Assembly: GCF_016650815.1 (NCBI RefSeq)
Contig: NZ_JAEKEZ010000038.1
Location: 650,482-714,481, forward strand
DNA: 64,000 bases
Direction of reading: 5' to 3'
Origin: Pseudomonas sp. TH31
GTDB lineage: Bacteria > Pseudomonadota > Gammaproteobacteria > Pseudomonadales > Pseudomonadaceae
Shown in pieces: positions 47,366 through 57,251 of this stretch (its first letter is position 1; each line of letters starts with the position of its first letter). Made by a program: the position numbers and the translations under genes. The notes beneath the pieces are model-generated. The model had not been told where the DNA came from, did no database searches, and saw nothing but the letters and a program-made list of their open reading frames with translations.

Positions 47366-50300
47366 ATATTTCGGCACTCTCGATTCGCCATCCGGTTCCG
47401 GCCGTCATGCTGTTTATTCTGCTGACGATCTTCGGTTTGCTGGGCTTTGAACGGCTTGGCATCCAGGATTTTCCGGACATGGACCTGCCTGTGGTGGTGA
47501 TCAGCGCATCACTCGAAGGTGCCGCCCCGGAGCAACTGGAAACCGAAGTGGCACGCAAGATCGAGGACAAACTCACGTCCCTGCGCTTGCTCAAGCACGT
47601 GACGACCGTCATCACCGACGGTGCCGTCAACATCAGCGTCAGCTTTGATATCGACAAGGACGGCAACGAAGCCCTCAACGAGGTGCGTAACGCGGTCGAC
47701 AGCGCCAAACCACAATTGCCGGCCAGCCTCGATATGCCGTCGGTGTCCCGATTGACCACCAGTGCCTCGTCGTTGCTCTCCTATGTCATCGAATCCGACA
47801 GCCTGGATGAGGAAGCGCTGTCGTGGTTTGTCGACAATGAGCTGAGTAAAAAACTGCTGTCCGTGCCAGGTGTGGCGCAGATATCACGGGTAGGCGGTGT
47901 CGACCGGGAAATCCAGGTCAACCTCGACCCGGCCTTGATGGCGGGCCTGGGCATGCGCGTCGCGGATGTGGCCAACCAGCTCAAAGCAATGCAAAAGGAC
48001 AACTCCGGCGGCCAGGGCAATCTTGGCAGCGGGCAGCAGGCCATGCGCACCCTGGGTGCCATTGACGACCCGGCAACGCTGGGCGCCATCGACATTCCGA
48101 GCGGTGACGGACGCCTGCTCAAGCTCGGCCAGTTGGGCGAGATTCGCGACACCCATGCCGAACGCAGCAGTCGTGCGTTCCGTGATGGCAAGCCGGTGAT
48201 TGGTTTCCAGATCACCCGTTCGCTGGGGTTTTCCGATGTCGGCGTGGCCGACGACGTGCGCAAGGCCATGGCCACGTTTATCACGCAGCATCCCAACGTG
48301 CAGATCGTCGAAGCCAGCAACACGGTCAAATCTGTCCTCGACAATTACCATGGTTCGATGAGCTTGCTGTACGAAGGCATGCTGCTGGCGGTGCTGGTGG
48401 TCTGGTGGTTTCTGCGAGACTGGCGCGCCACGATCATCGTTGCCACGGCACTGCCGCTGTCGATCATTCCGACCTTTGGCGTGATGTATTTAGCCGGGTT
48501 CACCCTCAATACCGTGTCATTGCTGGCCCTGGCGCTGGTCATCGGCGTGCTGGTGGACGATGCCATCGTCGAGATCGAGAATATCGCCCGGCATCTGCGG
48601 ATGGGCAAGACCCCGCGTGAAGCGGCCATCGAAGCCGCGGACGAAATTGGTCTGGCGGTGCTTGCCACGACCGTCACCCTGGTCGCGGTGTTCTTGCCCA
48701 CGGCGTTCATGGGCGGGGTGGCCGGCATCCTGTTCCGTCAGTTCGGGGTAACCGCCTCGGTGGCGCTGTTGTTTTCGTTGTTGGTGGCGCGGGTGCTGAC
48801 GCCGATGATGGCGGCCTACTTTCTCAGGGCAAGGCAGGATGAAGCACACGACAGCAAGCTGATGACGCGTTATCTGGGCTGGATTCACGGCACCCTGACT
48901 CGACGCAAAACCACGATGTTGCTGGCCGGGCTGTTTTTTCGGCTCGCTGGCGCTGATTCCTCTGCTGCCGACCAGTTTTCTGCCGTCCCAGGACAATGCC
49001 CGCAGCAAAGTCACGCTAGAGTTACCGCCCGGTGCCACGCTGGAGCAAACCACTGCGCTGACCCTGCAAGCCAGCGAAAGACTGCGTGCCATGCCGCAGG
49101 TCAAACACGTATTCACGTCGGTCGGCACCGCCAGCCGCTCGGGCTCCGGGCCCAGCGATATCACCGGCAACGGCGATGCCATTCTGACCGTGGACCTGGT
49201 GCCTCGCGATGAGCGCGATCTGAAACAGGTGCAGGTCGAAGACAATATGCGGCAGGCATTGCGCACGCTGCCGGGGGTACGCGTTAACGTGGGGGGCGAT
49301 GGCAGTGGCGAGCGGCTCGATATCGTCCTCGCCGGTGACGATGGTGACGTACTCGAACGCACGGCCAGTGCCCTCGAACCGCAGTTGCGCCAGTTGCGGG
49401 GAATCGGCAATGTCACCTCGAGCACCGCCTTGCAGCGTCCGGAAATCCAGATGCGCCCCGATTTCGCCCGCGCCGCGCAGTTGGGCATTACCAGCCAGGA
49501 CATTGCCGATACCTTACGCATGGCGACCTACGGCGAATATTCCTCGTCGCTGGGCAAAATCAATTTATCCCAGCGCCAGGTGGACGTACGCGTGCGCATG
49601 GACCCGCTGCTGCGCGGCGATCTTGATTTGATCAACCAGCTGCGCGTGACCGGCCGCGACGGCCAAGTGGCATTGGCTTCATTGGGCGACATCCGCATGG
49701 GCAGCGGGCCGGCGCAAATCAGCCGGCTGGATCGCTTGCGTAACATCACTCTCTCGATCGAACTCAACGGCCGCAGCTTGGGCGAAGTCATGGCCGAGGC
49801 CAGCCAGTTATCGGTGATGCAGAACCTTCCCGCGGAAGTGAAACTGGTGGAGCAGGGCGAGCTGCAACTGATGACTGAGCTGTTTGGCAGTTTCAGTCTG
49901 GCCATGGCCATCGGCGTGTTCTGTATCTATGCGGTGCTGGTGCTGTTGTTCCACGACTTCTTGCAACCCGCGACGATTCTTTCGGCACTGCCGCTCTCGT
50001 TGGGCGGCGCATTGGTCGCGCTGTTGGTGTGCAATCTGAGTTTTTCCCTGCCGTCGGTGATCGGTTTGCTGATGTTGATGGGGATCGTGACCAAGAACTC
50101 CATTCTGTTGGTGGAGTACGCAATCATGGCTCGCCGTGATTATGGCCTGGGTCGATATGAAGCATTGGTGGACGCATGCCACAAGCGAGCCCGCCCCATT
50201 TTGATGACCACCATTGCCATGGGTGCCGGGATGTTGCCAACGGCGATGGGCATAGGCGAAGACCCCAGTTTTCGGCAGCCGATGGCGGTGGTGGTCATTG

Positions 50301-50428
50301 GCGGATTGCTGACTTCAACACTGCTGAGTCTGTTGGTAGTGCCGGTGATTTTCACTTACGTCGACGATGCGCTGGAGTGGTTCAAGCACCGCGCTCGTGT
50401 ACTGACTGCCGATGCGGGGAGTGGGTGA
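47362..50428 (+). CDS. RND efflux pump, inner-membrane HAE1-type transporter
   Basis: 1,021 aa after removing one T from the T6 run at 48934-48939, the only gain-type indel in the window. The start overlaps the adaptor stop as ATGA. Family features: MNISALSIRHPVPAVMLFILL at the N-terminus, GIQDFPDMDLPVV, transmembrane segments around residues 330-480 with the proton-relay type VIGVLVDDAIVEIENI, and a second TM block with LLMLMGIVTKNSILLVEYA. With its two neighbours it forms a PseABC-like pump; lipopeptide export is inferred from location. Confidence 0.92.
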
Positions 50429-50452
50429 AGCGAGAAGGGGATGAAAAGTCCT

Positions 50453-50494
50453 CCAACACCCGCCCGATTTAAGCTGCGATCGGGCAAGTGTTGG
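50453..50494. terminator. Bidirectional hairpin between the RND pump gene and the LuxR-type regulator
   Basis: CCAACAC-CC-GCCCGAT pairs with ATCGGGC-AA-GTGTTGG around a 10-nt loop, giving a long two-part stem exactly between the two convergent stop codons. On the minus strand a short T-run (CTTTTC) follows. Confidence 0.65.
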
Positions 50495-50503
50495 GGGAGG
50501 AAG

Positions 50504-51376
50504 TCAGACGGCTTGTCCGGTAACGTTATTGGCGGCCCATTCAACACTGGGTTGACTGGCATCCACCGAATGCATCCAGCGAATCAGCGAGCGACGACCG
50601 CCAATCCCCATTTTTATCGCTGCACGTTTTAGATAACTTTCGACCGTGTTCACTTTAAGTTCGAGTTGCTCGGCAAGTTCCGGGGCCGTGCGTCCGGCCA
50701 GAAGTCCCACGCACACTTCGGTTTCGCGAGATGACAAGCTCAGTCCGGACAACAGCAATCGATCAGTAAATCGTTGACGCAGCGCTTCCATTCCACCGTT
50801 CTCGGGTCCTTCCAGGGCGAGGTTGTTGTCATGTCGAGGGAGTTCCGGCGGGAGCAGGGCAGCAACATGCTCTTCCACCATGGGCAGCAACAGGCAGGAA
50901 AAGTCTTTCAGTAATGCACATTCTTGTGCCGAAAAGCCTTGGGAAAGAGGTGATCGGTATACCGAGAGGACGTAACGATGACCATTCTTGCGAGACGTCA
51001 GATGCAATTGAGTCGTGGTGGCCCTGAGCGGAGGTGTTTTATCCGGCTGTTCATTGACGAGCACACAGCGGGAAAAATCTGGCAGCTTGTGCGGAGTGGC
51101 GTCTTCGAAAAAAACATCATCGGAAAGTAAAAAAGGTTTTGTGGCGGTATGAGCGTCCATCATGGCATCGATGCAAGTGTTGTTCATACCCACACAACCT
51201 ATACTTGAGGTGCTCAGTTCAGGAGCGCTCCTCGTGTCTATCCATTGCTCAGTAATATGCGTCGCGTCGATAGGTAGTTCAGTGAGTATCAGGTCGTGCA
51301 ACATACGGGGAAAATTACGGCTGCCAGTACTGGCGATGACTTTTCCAACGTGCGGGAATAATCTTTGTAAGTTCAT
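50504..51376 (-). CDS. LuxR-type transcriptional regulator without AHL-binding domain (SalA/SyrF-like)
   Basis: 290 aa from the ATG at 51376, chosen because GGAGAG lies 3 bp upstream; the frame stays open 18 codons further up without a ribosome site. The C-terminal part is a clear LuxR helix-turn-helix: LSSRETEVCVGLLAGRTAPE, then ELKVNTVESYLKRAA and KMGIGGRRSLIRW. The N-terminal 200 residues lack the W..Y..D.P pattern of autoinducer-binding domains. Regulators of this layout (SalA, SyrF, SyrG) control syringomycin/syringopeptin-type clusters. It is the best local candidate to bind the shared 24-bp element. Confidence 0.85.
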   Translation of the reverse strand: MNLQRLFPHVGKVIASTGSRNFPRMLHDLILTELPIDATHITEQWIDTRSAPELSTSSIGCVGMNNTCIDAMMDAHTATKPFLLSDDVFFEDATPHKLPDFSRCVLVNEQPDKTPPLRATTTQLHLTSRKNGHRYVLSVYRSPLSQGFSAQECALLKDFSCLLLPMVEEHVAALLPPELPRHDNNLALEGPENGGMEALRQRFTDRLLLSGLSLSSRETEVCVGLLAGRTAPELAEQLELKVNTVESYLKRAAIKMGIGGRRSLIRWMHSVDASQPSVEWAANNVTGQAV

Positions 51377-51550
51377 CCGCTCTCCATAGCATGGCGTCAG
51401 GGGGTATTTTATGTAGGTTGAATTGGTCATTCAGTATATGTGTTAAATATTTCTGATGTGTTTCGGTTTTGTAATCGTCATCAGTATTTCTGTGTTAAAT
51501 CGAATGAAGGTTCACCAGTCATCAGCGATTGGTCATATGCGGATGATCAT

Positions 51551-52170
51551 CTAATGAGTTTCATTTTTAGTACCTCTTCGTAGGTTGTCGCTGTGCAGGC
51601 CAGGATGCCGTAAATTGTTTTTGCTTTTTGTCAAAAGCGCAATATTTTTCTACTTTCCGGTCAGTCGGAGCGCTTCAGAGATTTTCTCCATCATGGTATC
51701 TATGACAACATTGTAAGTATCTAAATTCTGTTTGCGAGAGAGCTTTATAATTGACAGAAAGACCTCCGCCGTGAGTCAATGCACATTGACTGGAGTCAGT
51801 TTACGTTTGCAGTGTGATCAGCCAATAGTGCAAGTCTCGCTGCCTTCCAACGAGGTTTAGAGTTTAGCCTGATCTGTTCGGCTGTTAAGGTTCCGGAGAT
51901 ACGTATTGGCTTGCCGGATGGAAGTAACTGAACACAGCCGGCCACCAAGTCTCTTTCATGAACGTAGATGTAGATCGCATAAGGGTCGCCATATTCATCC
52001 GATTCGTAATCACCCTCGCGATAACTTTTTATGTCCCATTTCTTTTTGTCAATAAATGCTATTTTACGGATAAAACGTATTTTTTCCGGGACTCTCGAAG
52101 GGATTGTCGAGTCGCTTCCGATGCTGGTGCATACACCGGAAAATCGATAGGTGAATGGAAAGTGATTCAT
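51551..52170 (-). pseudogene. LuxI-like acyl-homoserine-lactone synthase, decayed
   Basis: The first 124 codons (52170 down to 51796) show LuxI hallmarks at correct spacing: RKIAF then W six residues after the F (R24, F28, W34), an E-S-D pair in place of E43/D45, and GCVQLLP for the usual G..RLLP, with Gln where R69 is catalytic. Near 51800-51820 the frame shifts by one. The other frame has a TGA at 51776-51778, then continues LTAEVFLSIIKLSR, VVIDTMMEKISEALRL to a stop at 51551. This resembles the LuxI C-terminal half. Total span is about 206 codons, the normal LuxI length. One frameshift plus one nonsense codon plus loss of R69 argue for a true pseudogene, though sequencing error could explain part. 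Confidence 0.6.
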
Positions 52171-52769
52171 GATCGAATTTTCTTGATTGTGCGTGAGGAG
52201 ACTACTGTTAACGTTGCACTACAGCATTACAACTGTCCTAAAGTACAGTATTGGTCTGATGGGCATTGTTGACTAATTCGGCGTTTGGTTTTTTGATGGA
52301 TTCATATGCATTGGCGAGCGACTTGTGCGGCGATTGCGTCAATATTTATTGGCACAGCAGACCTCTATGAAAATCAAGTACTGATGAGTCTACTAATCAA
52401 AGACTGAGCATTTCGCTCGGGTATGAATTCAGAACTTTTGTGTGTTGGACTGCCACGAAAAATGTTCTGAATGGTTAGTACCGATTAGCTTTCCTGAAAT
52501 TGACTCTTCGGGCAAGCAAAGCGGTTCTGCGTAATGAAACAGTAATAAAGGTGTGGGTGCGTTATTTCTGCGGCAGGGGGACTCTTTCTCTTTGTGCAAA
52601 GGTGGCGAAGCTTGTTAGTCCTTCGATGCAATCATGGTTGCAGTCGCGATTCTGCCTCAGTGTGATAGCACTATGAATGATGATCGGTCCTGGCATCTGC
52701 CATGTAAAGCGTGGGCTGATTGATCCTCCAAAAATATAAGCCGTTTTGGCTTCTCGCAGGGATGAACTT
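52171..52769. promoter_or_regulatory. 599-bp AT-rich region between the luxI-like gene and the LysE gene
   Basis: It holds the lux box at 52232-52249 and presumably divergent promoters for the luxI-like gene and the LysE-family gene. Base composition is visibly more AT-rich than the surrounding 60+% GC genes. I see no convincing ORF. Confidence 0.5.
52232..52249. promoter_or_regulatory. lux box (LuxR-AHL operator)
   Basis: ACTGTCCTAAAGTACAGT: an 18-bp imperfect palindrome with 7 of 9 arm positions matching. The CTGT-N8-ACAG layout is exactly that of the Vibrio fischeri lux box core. It lies 62 bp before the start of the luxI-like gene, the usual place for autoinduction by the LuxR receptor encoded at 53471-54205. 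Confidence 0.65.
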
Positions 52770-53368
52770 ATGTTTTATATTGCACTTTCACTGCTGATGG
52801 TCCTGCTGGTGCCGGGCCCCACCAACTCGTTGTTGCTACAGTCCGGAATAAGCAGGGGGCTGAACGCACACTCCTTCAAGCTAATCGCTGCCGAATGGTT
52901 GGCCTATGTCACTCAAATTACGTTGTGGGGCGTGTCCATCGATTTGCTGGTCGCTGATTATTCATGGGTCGTTGTTGCAACCAAGGGTTTTGCAGTGTGT
53001 TTTTTGTTTTATATCTCGTTGAAACTATGGTTTACGGCAACGGACAATACATCTTCTGTCACGTCGGGGATTACGGCGCCTGAACTTTTTGTGGCGACAC
53101 TGAGCAATCCAAAAGGATTGTTTTTTGCCACTTTCGTAGCGCCTATTGGAACTTTTTGTCTGCGGGAAGTTATGCGACATTCATGTCGCTGTTTTCAGTC
53201 GTTATCTTTCCGGTAGGACTTGTTTGGGTCGCGATTGGCGCTTATTTTGGTCGAAAGTTACACTCGAATTTTTCCGGGCGATGGGTGAGCCGGTCAATTT
53301 CAGTGGTGATTGGGCTGTTCGCATCCTTGATGTTGTTCAATATTGCTTCGCAAGTAGTATTTACTTGA
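52770..53368 (+). CDS. LysE/RhtB-family amino-acid exporter
   Basis: 199 aa after a one-base correction in the T-run at 53153-53157 (five T, six expected). The ATG at 52770 follows AGGGA at 7 bp; an in-frame upstream TTG is less likely. N-terminal FYIALSLLMVLLVPGPTNSLLL has the LysE PGP(T/A)N motif in the first membrane helix, then five more hydrophobic segments. Such proteins export amino acids, homoserine or related small molecules across the inner membrane. It lies between luxI-like and luxR genes. The substrate is unknown. Confidence 0.8.
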
Positions 53369-53470
53369 ATATCACGGTCGATGCCAGCACTGATATCAGA
53401 TGCCGGCAATTAAATAGGCGTCGGAGGAGTGGGAGTATAGAGCGATAAATCAGGAGGAAAGTATCAGCAG

Positions 53471-54205
53471 CTAGACAAGGTTTAATTGTAGCGCTTTCAT
53501 CATGGCTTGCTTGACATTAATACAGTCAAGTTTTTCGGTCGTTTGTTTGGCGTGGAATTTTACTGTTCGTTCTGTGATGCTCATGATCAGACCTATTTCC
53601 TTATAGTTCTTTCCAAGCGTAAGCCAGTGTAAAAACTCAACTTCTCTAGGGGTCAGCTTCAGAGTGATTTCAGTACCGATTTCTTCTATTGGGCGATACT
53701 GATGAGCAATGAGGCTGAGGGTTTTTATGATAAACATGTTTGATCGAACGATGGGCGCAAAATCGAGGTCGTTTTCTTCAGATGATAAGTGAATGGAACC
53801 AAACGCTCTGCCAGGATCATGGATAGGGATCGTAAATCCTTGCTTAAGGCCATAGGAGATCGATTGTTCAAATATCTCGTTGCTGATATCTGTTTCTTCC
53901 GGGATTTCATCCCAGAAAAAGGGAGTCGACGTGATGGCTGAGTTTGTCATTATCGGATCAGATTTGTAGAGGGCACTCTTGCAGTAAGTGTCAACCCATT
54001 CGGCGGGGTGGTTGCTGTGAATCGAAATTTTGGGGTTTTCGAAAGGAGTGGGTTCCAGGTGAATATAAGAGAATTTATAAATTCCGAGCTTTGCAAACAT
54101 CCAGCCCAGCACTTCCGTGTACTCTTCCTTGTTAACCCCTTGGATATTGTTTTCAATCTCTTGAATTAAGCTGAAGAGACTCTGGCTTGAGTTGAGCTTG
54201 GGCAT
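53471..54205 (-). CDS. LuxR-family quorum-sensing receptor with AHL-binding domain
   Basis: 244 aa. The N-terminal domain keeps all signal-pocket residues of LuxR/TraR at expected spacing: the W and Y of EWVDTY, D and P of KSDPIM, the W of FFWDE, and the G of GFTIPIH. The C-terminal HTH follows (KLTPREVEFLHWLTLGKNYKEIG, ITERTVKFHAKQTTEKL). I use the ATG at 54205; a TTG six codons upstream is possible, and neither has a strong ribosome site. Its likely partner synthase (51551-52170) looks broken, so it may act as a receptor for AHLs made elsewhere. Confidence 0.88.
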   Translation of the reverse strand: MPKLNSSQSLFSLIQEIENNIQGVNKEEYTEVLGWMFAKLGIYKFSYIHLEPTPFENPKISIHSNHPAEWVDTYCKSALYKSDPIMTNSAITSTPFFWDEIPEETDISNEIFEQSISYGLKQGFTIPIHDPGRAFGSIHLSSEENDLDFAPIVRSNMFIIKTLSLIAHQYRPIEEIGTEITLKLTPREVEFLHWLTLGKNYKEIGLIMSITERTVKFHAKQTTEKLDCINVKQAMMKALQLNLV

Positions 54206-54508
54206 GACTGGCGGGCTCGACAAAGTATATTTATTTATAAGGCACTGACCATTATTAGACTATTTACTTTAAAAAGCATCAGACCATCATTGATGCAAAA
54301 AATATTTATAGCACTGGTTGTCAACAATGACAAGAGTGTTGTGTTGCCTCGTTCAGCTTCAAGAAGGTATCGATTTCTGATCGATAACTGATTGTTGAAA
54401 GGGTGATGGCGTTTCAGGGTGCCGATATATGCCAAGCGCCCAAGGAGGATAGTGAAAAGATTCTAAGCTGGTGGGAGGGGTGGGAGTCTATTTCCATTCA
54501 AGCAGTAT
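54206..54508. other. 303-bp AT-rich intergenic region upstream of luxR
   Basis: It contains an inverted repeat GCATCA/TGATGC (54276-54296) that, read on the minus strand, is followed by five T. This could be an attenuator or old terminator in the luxR leader. Nothing else is recognised. Confidence 0.35.
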
Positions 54509-54823
54509 TTGAAGACTTTAAATCCCATATACCTCGCAGATTGTTTGGCGATACTTGCGCTCCACCAAACTGCGCACGCCGCTGCAAATCCAACGGCACC
54601 TCAGTCTAGCCCTCGAGGCGGCTACCTGACGGGTGAGAAGCCTGTTTCTGAGGCGCAGGTGGAATCGGTGCTGTCGTATCAACTGGATGGTCTGGAGCCG
54701 ACACTGGCGCGCCACGGTTATCGCATCAAGGATCTAGTGGGACCGTTCGACGCCAGACTCAATGAGATCAAGGCGCTGTTCAGCAACTCACTCGAGCCAC
54801 AGAGCTACGAGACAAGAAGCTAA
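54509..54823 (+). CDS. Small unidentified ORF, possibly a gene remnant
   Basis: 104 codons starting at a TTG with no ribosome site; I do not recognise the family. The first 25 residues are somewhat hydrophobic with an AHAA sequence like a signal-peptide cleavage site. The rest (EAQVESVLSYQLDGLEPTLA, HGYRIKDLVGPFDARLNEIK) is a compact, charged helical segment with Pseudomonas-like codon use, in contrast to the AT-rich DNA before it. It may be the tail of a larger gene whose front is lost. Confidence 0.35.
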   Translation: MKTLNPIYLADCLAILALHQTAHAAANPTAPQSSPRGGYLTGEKPVSEAQVESVLSYQLDGLEPTLARHGYRIKDLVGPFDARLNEIKALFSNSLEPQSYETRS

Positions 54824-54967
54824 CGGCGGGTCTTCCGATCTGAGCGCTGAGACAGCGTGCGTTTTCGAGGGGACGGTTGAAACAGCCTGCGTACCTGTCC
54901 GCCCAGAACGGCGCGACGCCTCTGGAAAGTCACTCTGGTCAGTTGCAAATAATGCGAGCCTGTGCGG

Positions 54968-54990
54968 CTGAATGCAAAATTGGCATTCAG
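54968..54990. terminator. Perfect 8-bp hairpin upstream of the FUSC gene
   Basis: CTGAATGC and GCATTCAG flank AAAATTG. No T-run follows on the plus strand, so it is either a weak terminator of the small upstream ORF or a protein-binding dyad in the FUSC promoter. Confidence 0.4.
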
Positions 54991-55008
54991 TGGAAACATA
55001 GATACTAT

Positions 55009-55021
55009 GCTAATCATTAGC
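55009..55021. promoter_or_regulatory. Candidate operator of the FUSC exporter gene
   Basis: GCTAATCATTAGC is a perfect 13-bp palindrome 22 bp before the FUSC start. Palindromes of this kind are bound by MarR/LysR-type repressors of aromatic-acid efflux genes, but no such regulator gene is in the window. Confidence 0.4.
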
Positions 55022-55043
55022 TTGCTATCGATATGTCTGTTGA

Positions 55044-57037
55044 ATGAAACCGCTCACCCTTCAACTCCCTGATTTCTGGCAAGCCGCCCTCGCGCCCTTG
55101 CGCAGTGATCTGCTGTTTGCCCTGCGTAACATGATCGCTGGCCTGGTTGCGTTGTATCTGGCCTTCTACTTCGATCTTGAGCAGCCGCAATGGGCATTGA
55201 CAACGGTGTTCATCGTCGGCCAGTCCACTAGCGGCATGGTGCTGGCCAAGGGGGCCTATCGGTTGGGGGCACTCTGGTGGGAGCCGTGGCGTCCATTGCG
55301 ATGGTCGCGGTCTTCGGCCAGGCGCCGCTGTTGTTCCTGTTGTGCATGGCCCTGTGGCTGGCTTTGTGCACCACCGGCGCGTCGCTGCTGCGTAATCACG
55401 CGTCCTATGGTTTTGTGCTGGCGGGCTACACCGCCGCAATCATTGCGTTGCCCGCGACCTCGGCACCGCTGACGGTTTTCGATCAGGCGGCTGCCCGCTG
55501 CCTGGAGATCGGCTTGGGGATCATCTGTACGTCGGTGGCGAGTACCGTCTTATGGCCGCGCCACGTAGAGCAGGCGCTGGCGGCTCAAGGCCGGGCCGCG
55601 TGGCAGGCCGGAATGCGGGCGGCGGCGCCGGAATTGTTGGGCACCTATCAACGTAAAGGCCTGCTGGAAGCCTTGGGGCGACTCGTCGCAGTGGACACTC
55701 AGCGCGATTACGCCTGGTTCGAAGGCCCCAAGGGGCGGCGCCGTTCTCAAGCGTTGCGGGTGCTCAGTCGAGATCTGCTCAGCCTGTTGCGGGCCGCACG
55801 AGGAGTGGCGCGCCAACGGCTGATGCTCGATGAGACAGCTCGAATCCTGCCGTTGGTGGAAGAAGTGGCAGCGACGTTGCAGCAAGAGCGACACCAGGAT
55901 CTGCCTGACCTAGCCCGACGCCTTGGCCTGGCGCTGAAAAATCCAGCCCTGAGCCAGGAGGCGCATTTTTGCCTGATGCAATTGGCGCAAGTCTTGCGTT
56001 TGATCGATCAAGGTGCCCTGACCCTGTTGGCCGTTGAGCAGGGCAGGGTACCACCCGGTGCTCCGGGAGCCATGTCCTGGCACAGGGATATTGAACAAGG
56101 TCTGCTCGGCGGGTTGCGCTGTGCCGTGGCGTTTCTGGTGGTCGCGGCCTTCTGGATGTTTACAGCCTGGCCATCGGGCTTGGGAGCGGTGTCGATTTGC
56201 GGAGTGGTCTTGAGTCTGTTTGCTGCGCGGGAAAACCCCTCGACATCCAGCCTGAACTTCCTGAAGGGTATTGCGCTGTCGGTCCCGGTGGCTGCTTTTG
56301 TCCGCTTTGGCCTATTGCCCTGCTTTGATGGTTTCCCGTTGCTGTGCCTATGCCTGGGAGTGCCGCTGTTCTTCGCCTCGCTGTGTATGAGTCGAGTGAA
56401 ACTGGCGGCCACCGCCTCAGCGTTCTGCATTTTCTTCGTCAACAACGTCGGGCCCAGCAACCTCATGACCTATGATTTCGCCGCCTTTCTCAACAAAGCC
56501 ATCTCGACGCTGGTGGGTGTCGGTATCGCGGTGGTGGTGTTCCGCCTGATTCAGCTCAATCCGGGTGAGCACCACTATCGGCGGATGTTCAAGGCGTCGC
56601 TGTTCGACCTTGCCCAACTGACAGTCCGCCCATTGGAACAAGCCGAAAGCTGGTTTGGCGGGCGCATGGCGGACCGCTTGATTCGCCTGTCGCGCTACAG
56701 CGAAACCTTGCCGGCCGATCACCGTGCCCATTGGGACAATGGCTTGCTAGGGTTGGATCTGGGCGACGAGTTGCTGGAGTTGCGGGCGTGCCTAGCGAAC
56801 AGTCAGGAGGCGCTGGCGGTTGAGCGTGATCGCTATTTGAGGGGCTTGGCGGCAGCCCTCAAACATGGCGGAGCGACCCTGGCGAACTTATCATTGATGG
56901 ATGCGCCGAGCGCAGCATTGCTCAAGACGCTTGAGCAGTCTTCCTTGTTGCCGGAGCAGGAGAGGGAGATGGCGAGGGCGGTAGTGCTGCAGTTGCAGTT
57001 CACTTGGCGCAAATGGTGTCGGCTGGGTCTTAAGTAG
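55044..57037 (+). CDS. FUSC-family inner-membrane exporter (aromatic acid / fusaric acid resistance type)
   Basis: 664 aa after correcting the G-run at 55265-55269 (five G, six expected), which restores YRLGGTLVGAVASIAMVAVFGQ. An N-terminal block of about six membrane helices (RNMIAGLVALYLAFYFDLEQPQWALTTVFIV), a soluble middle part, a second membrane block around residues 350-500 and a cytosolic tail fit the AaeB/FUSC fold. These proteins expel aromatic carboxylic acids such as fusaric acid or p-hydroxybenzoate. The usual companions (DUF1656 protein, HlyD adaptor, outer-membrane channel) are absent, so it stands alone. Confidence 0.85.
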
Positions 57038-57251
57038 TCTGTGTCCTTGTTCGAGTTACTAATGCAGGGGGGCAGAACGGTTGTGTATTTTTATAACCAG
57101 TGAATGGGGGCAATAGCGCTATTTTTACTGATTTCGCAGAATAAGACCTTGCATGGGGGGAGTTGGCTTATTTTCGATTCAGCGAAAACGGAAGGTTTGC
57201 TGAGAAAATTGTTGGCCGAGACCGCTGCGTTGATAACGCTTCGAAAAAAGC

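Noticed and set aside
51958..52272. 104-codon plus-strand ORF with hydrophobic residues
   Set aside because: It is antisense to the luxI-like sequence, whose conserved residues make the minus strand the better reading.
54271..54296. Hairpin plus T5 on the minus strand upstream of luxR as a definite terminator
   Set aside because: The stem is only 6 bp and AT-containing with a 9-nt loop, and there is no gene upstream on that strand for it to end; kept only as a remark.
54403..54609. 68-codon plus-strand ORF overlapping the small unidentified ORF
   Set aside because: Codon use and protein composition are not coding-like; no start signal.
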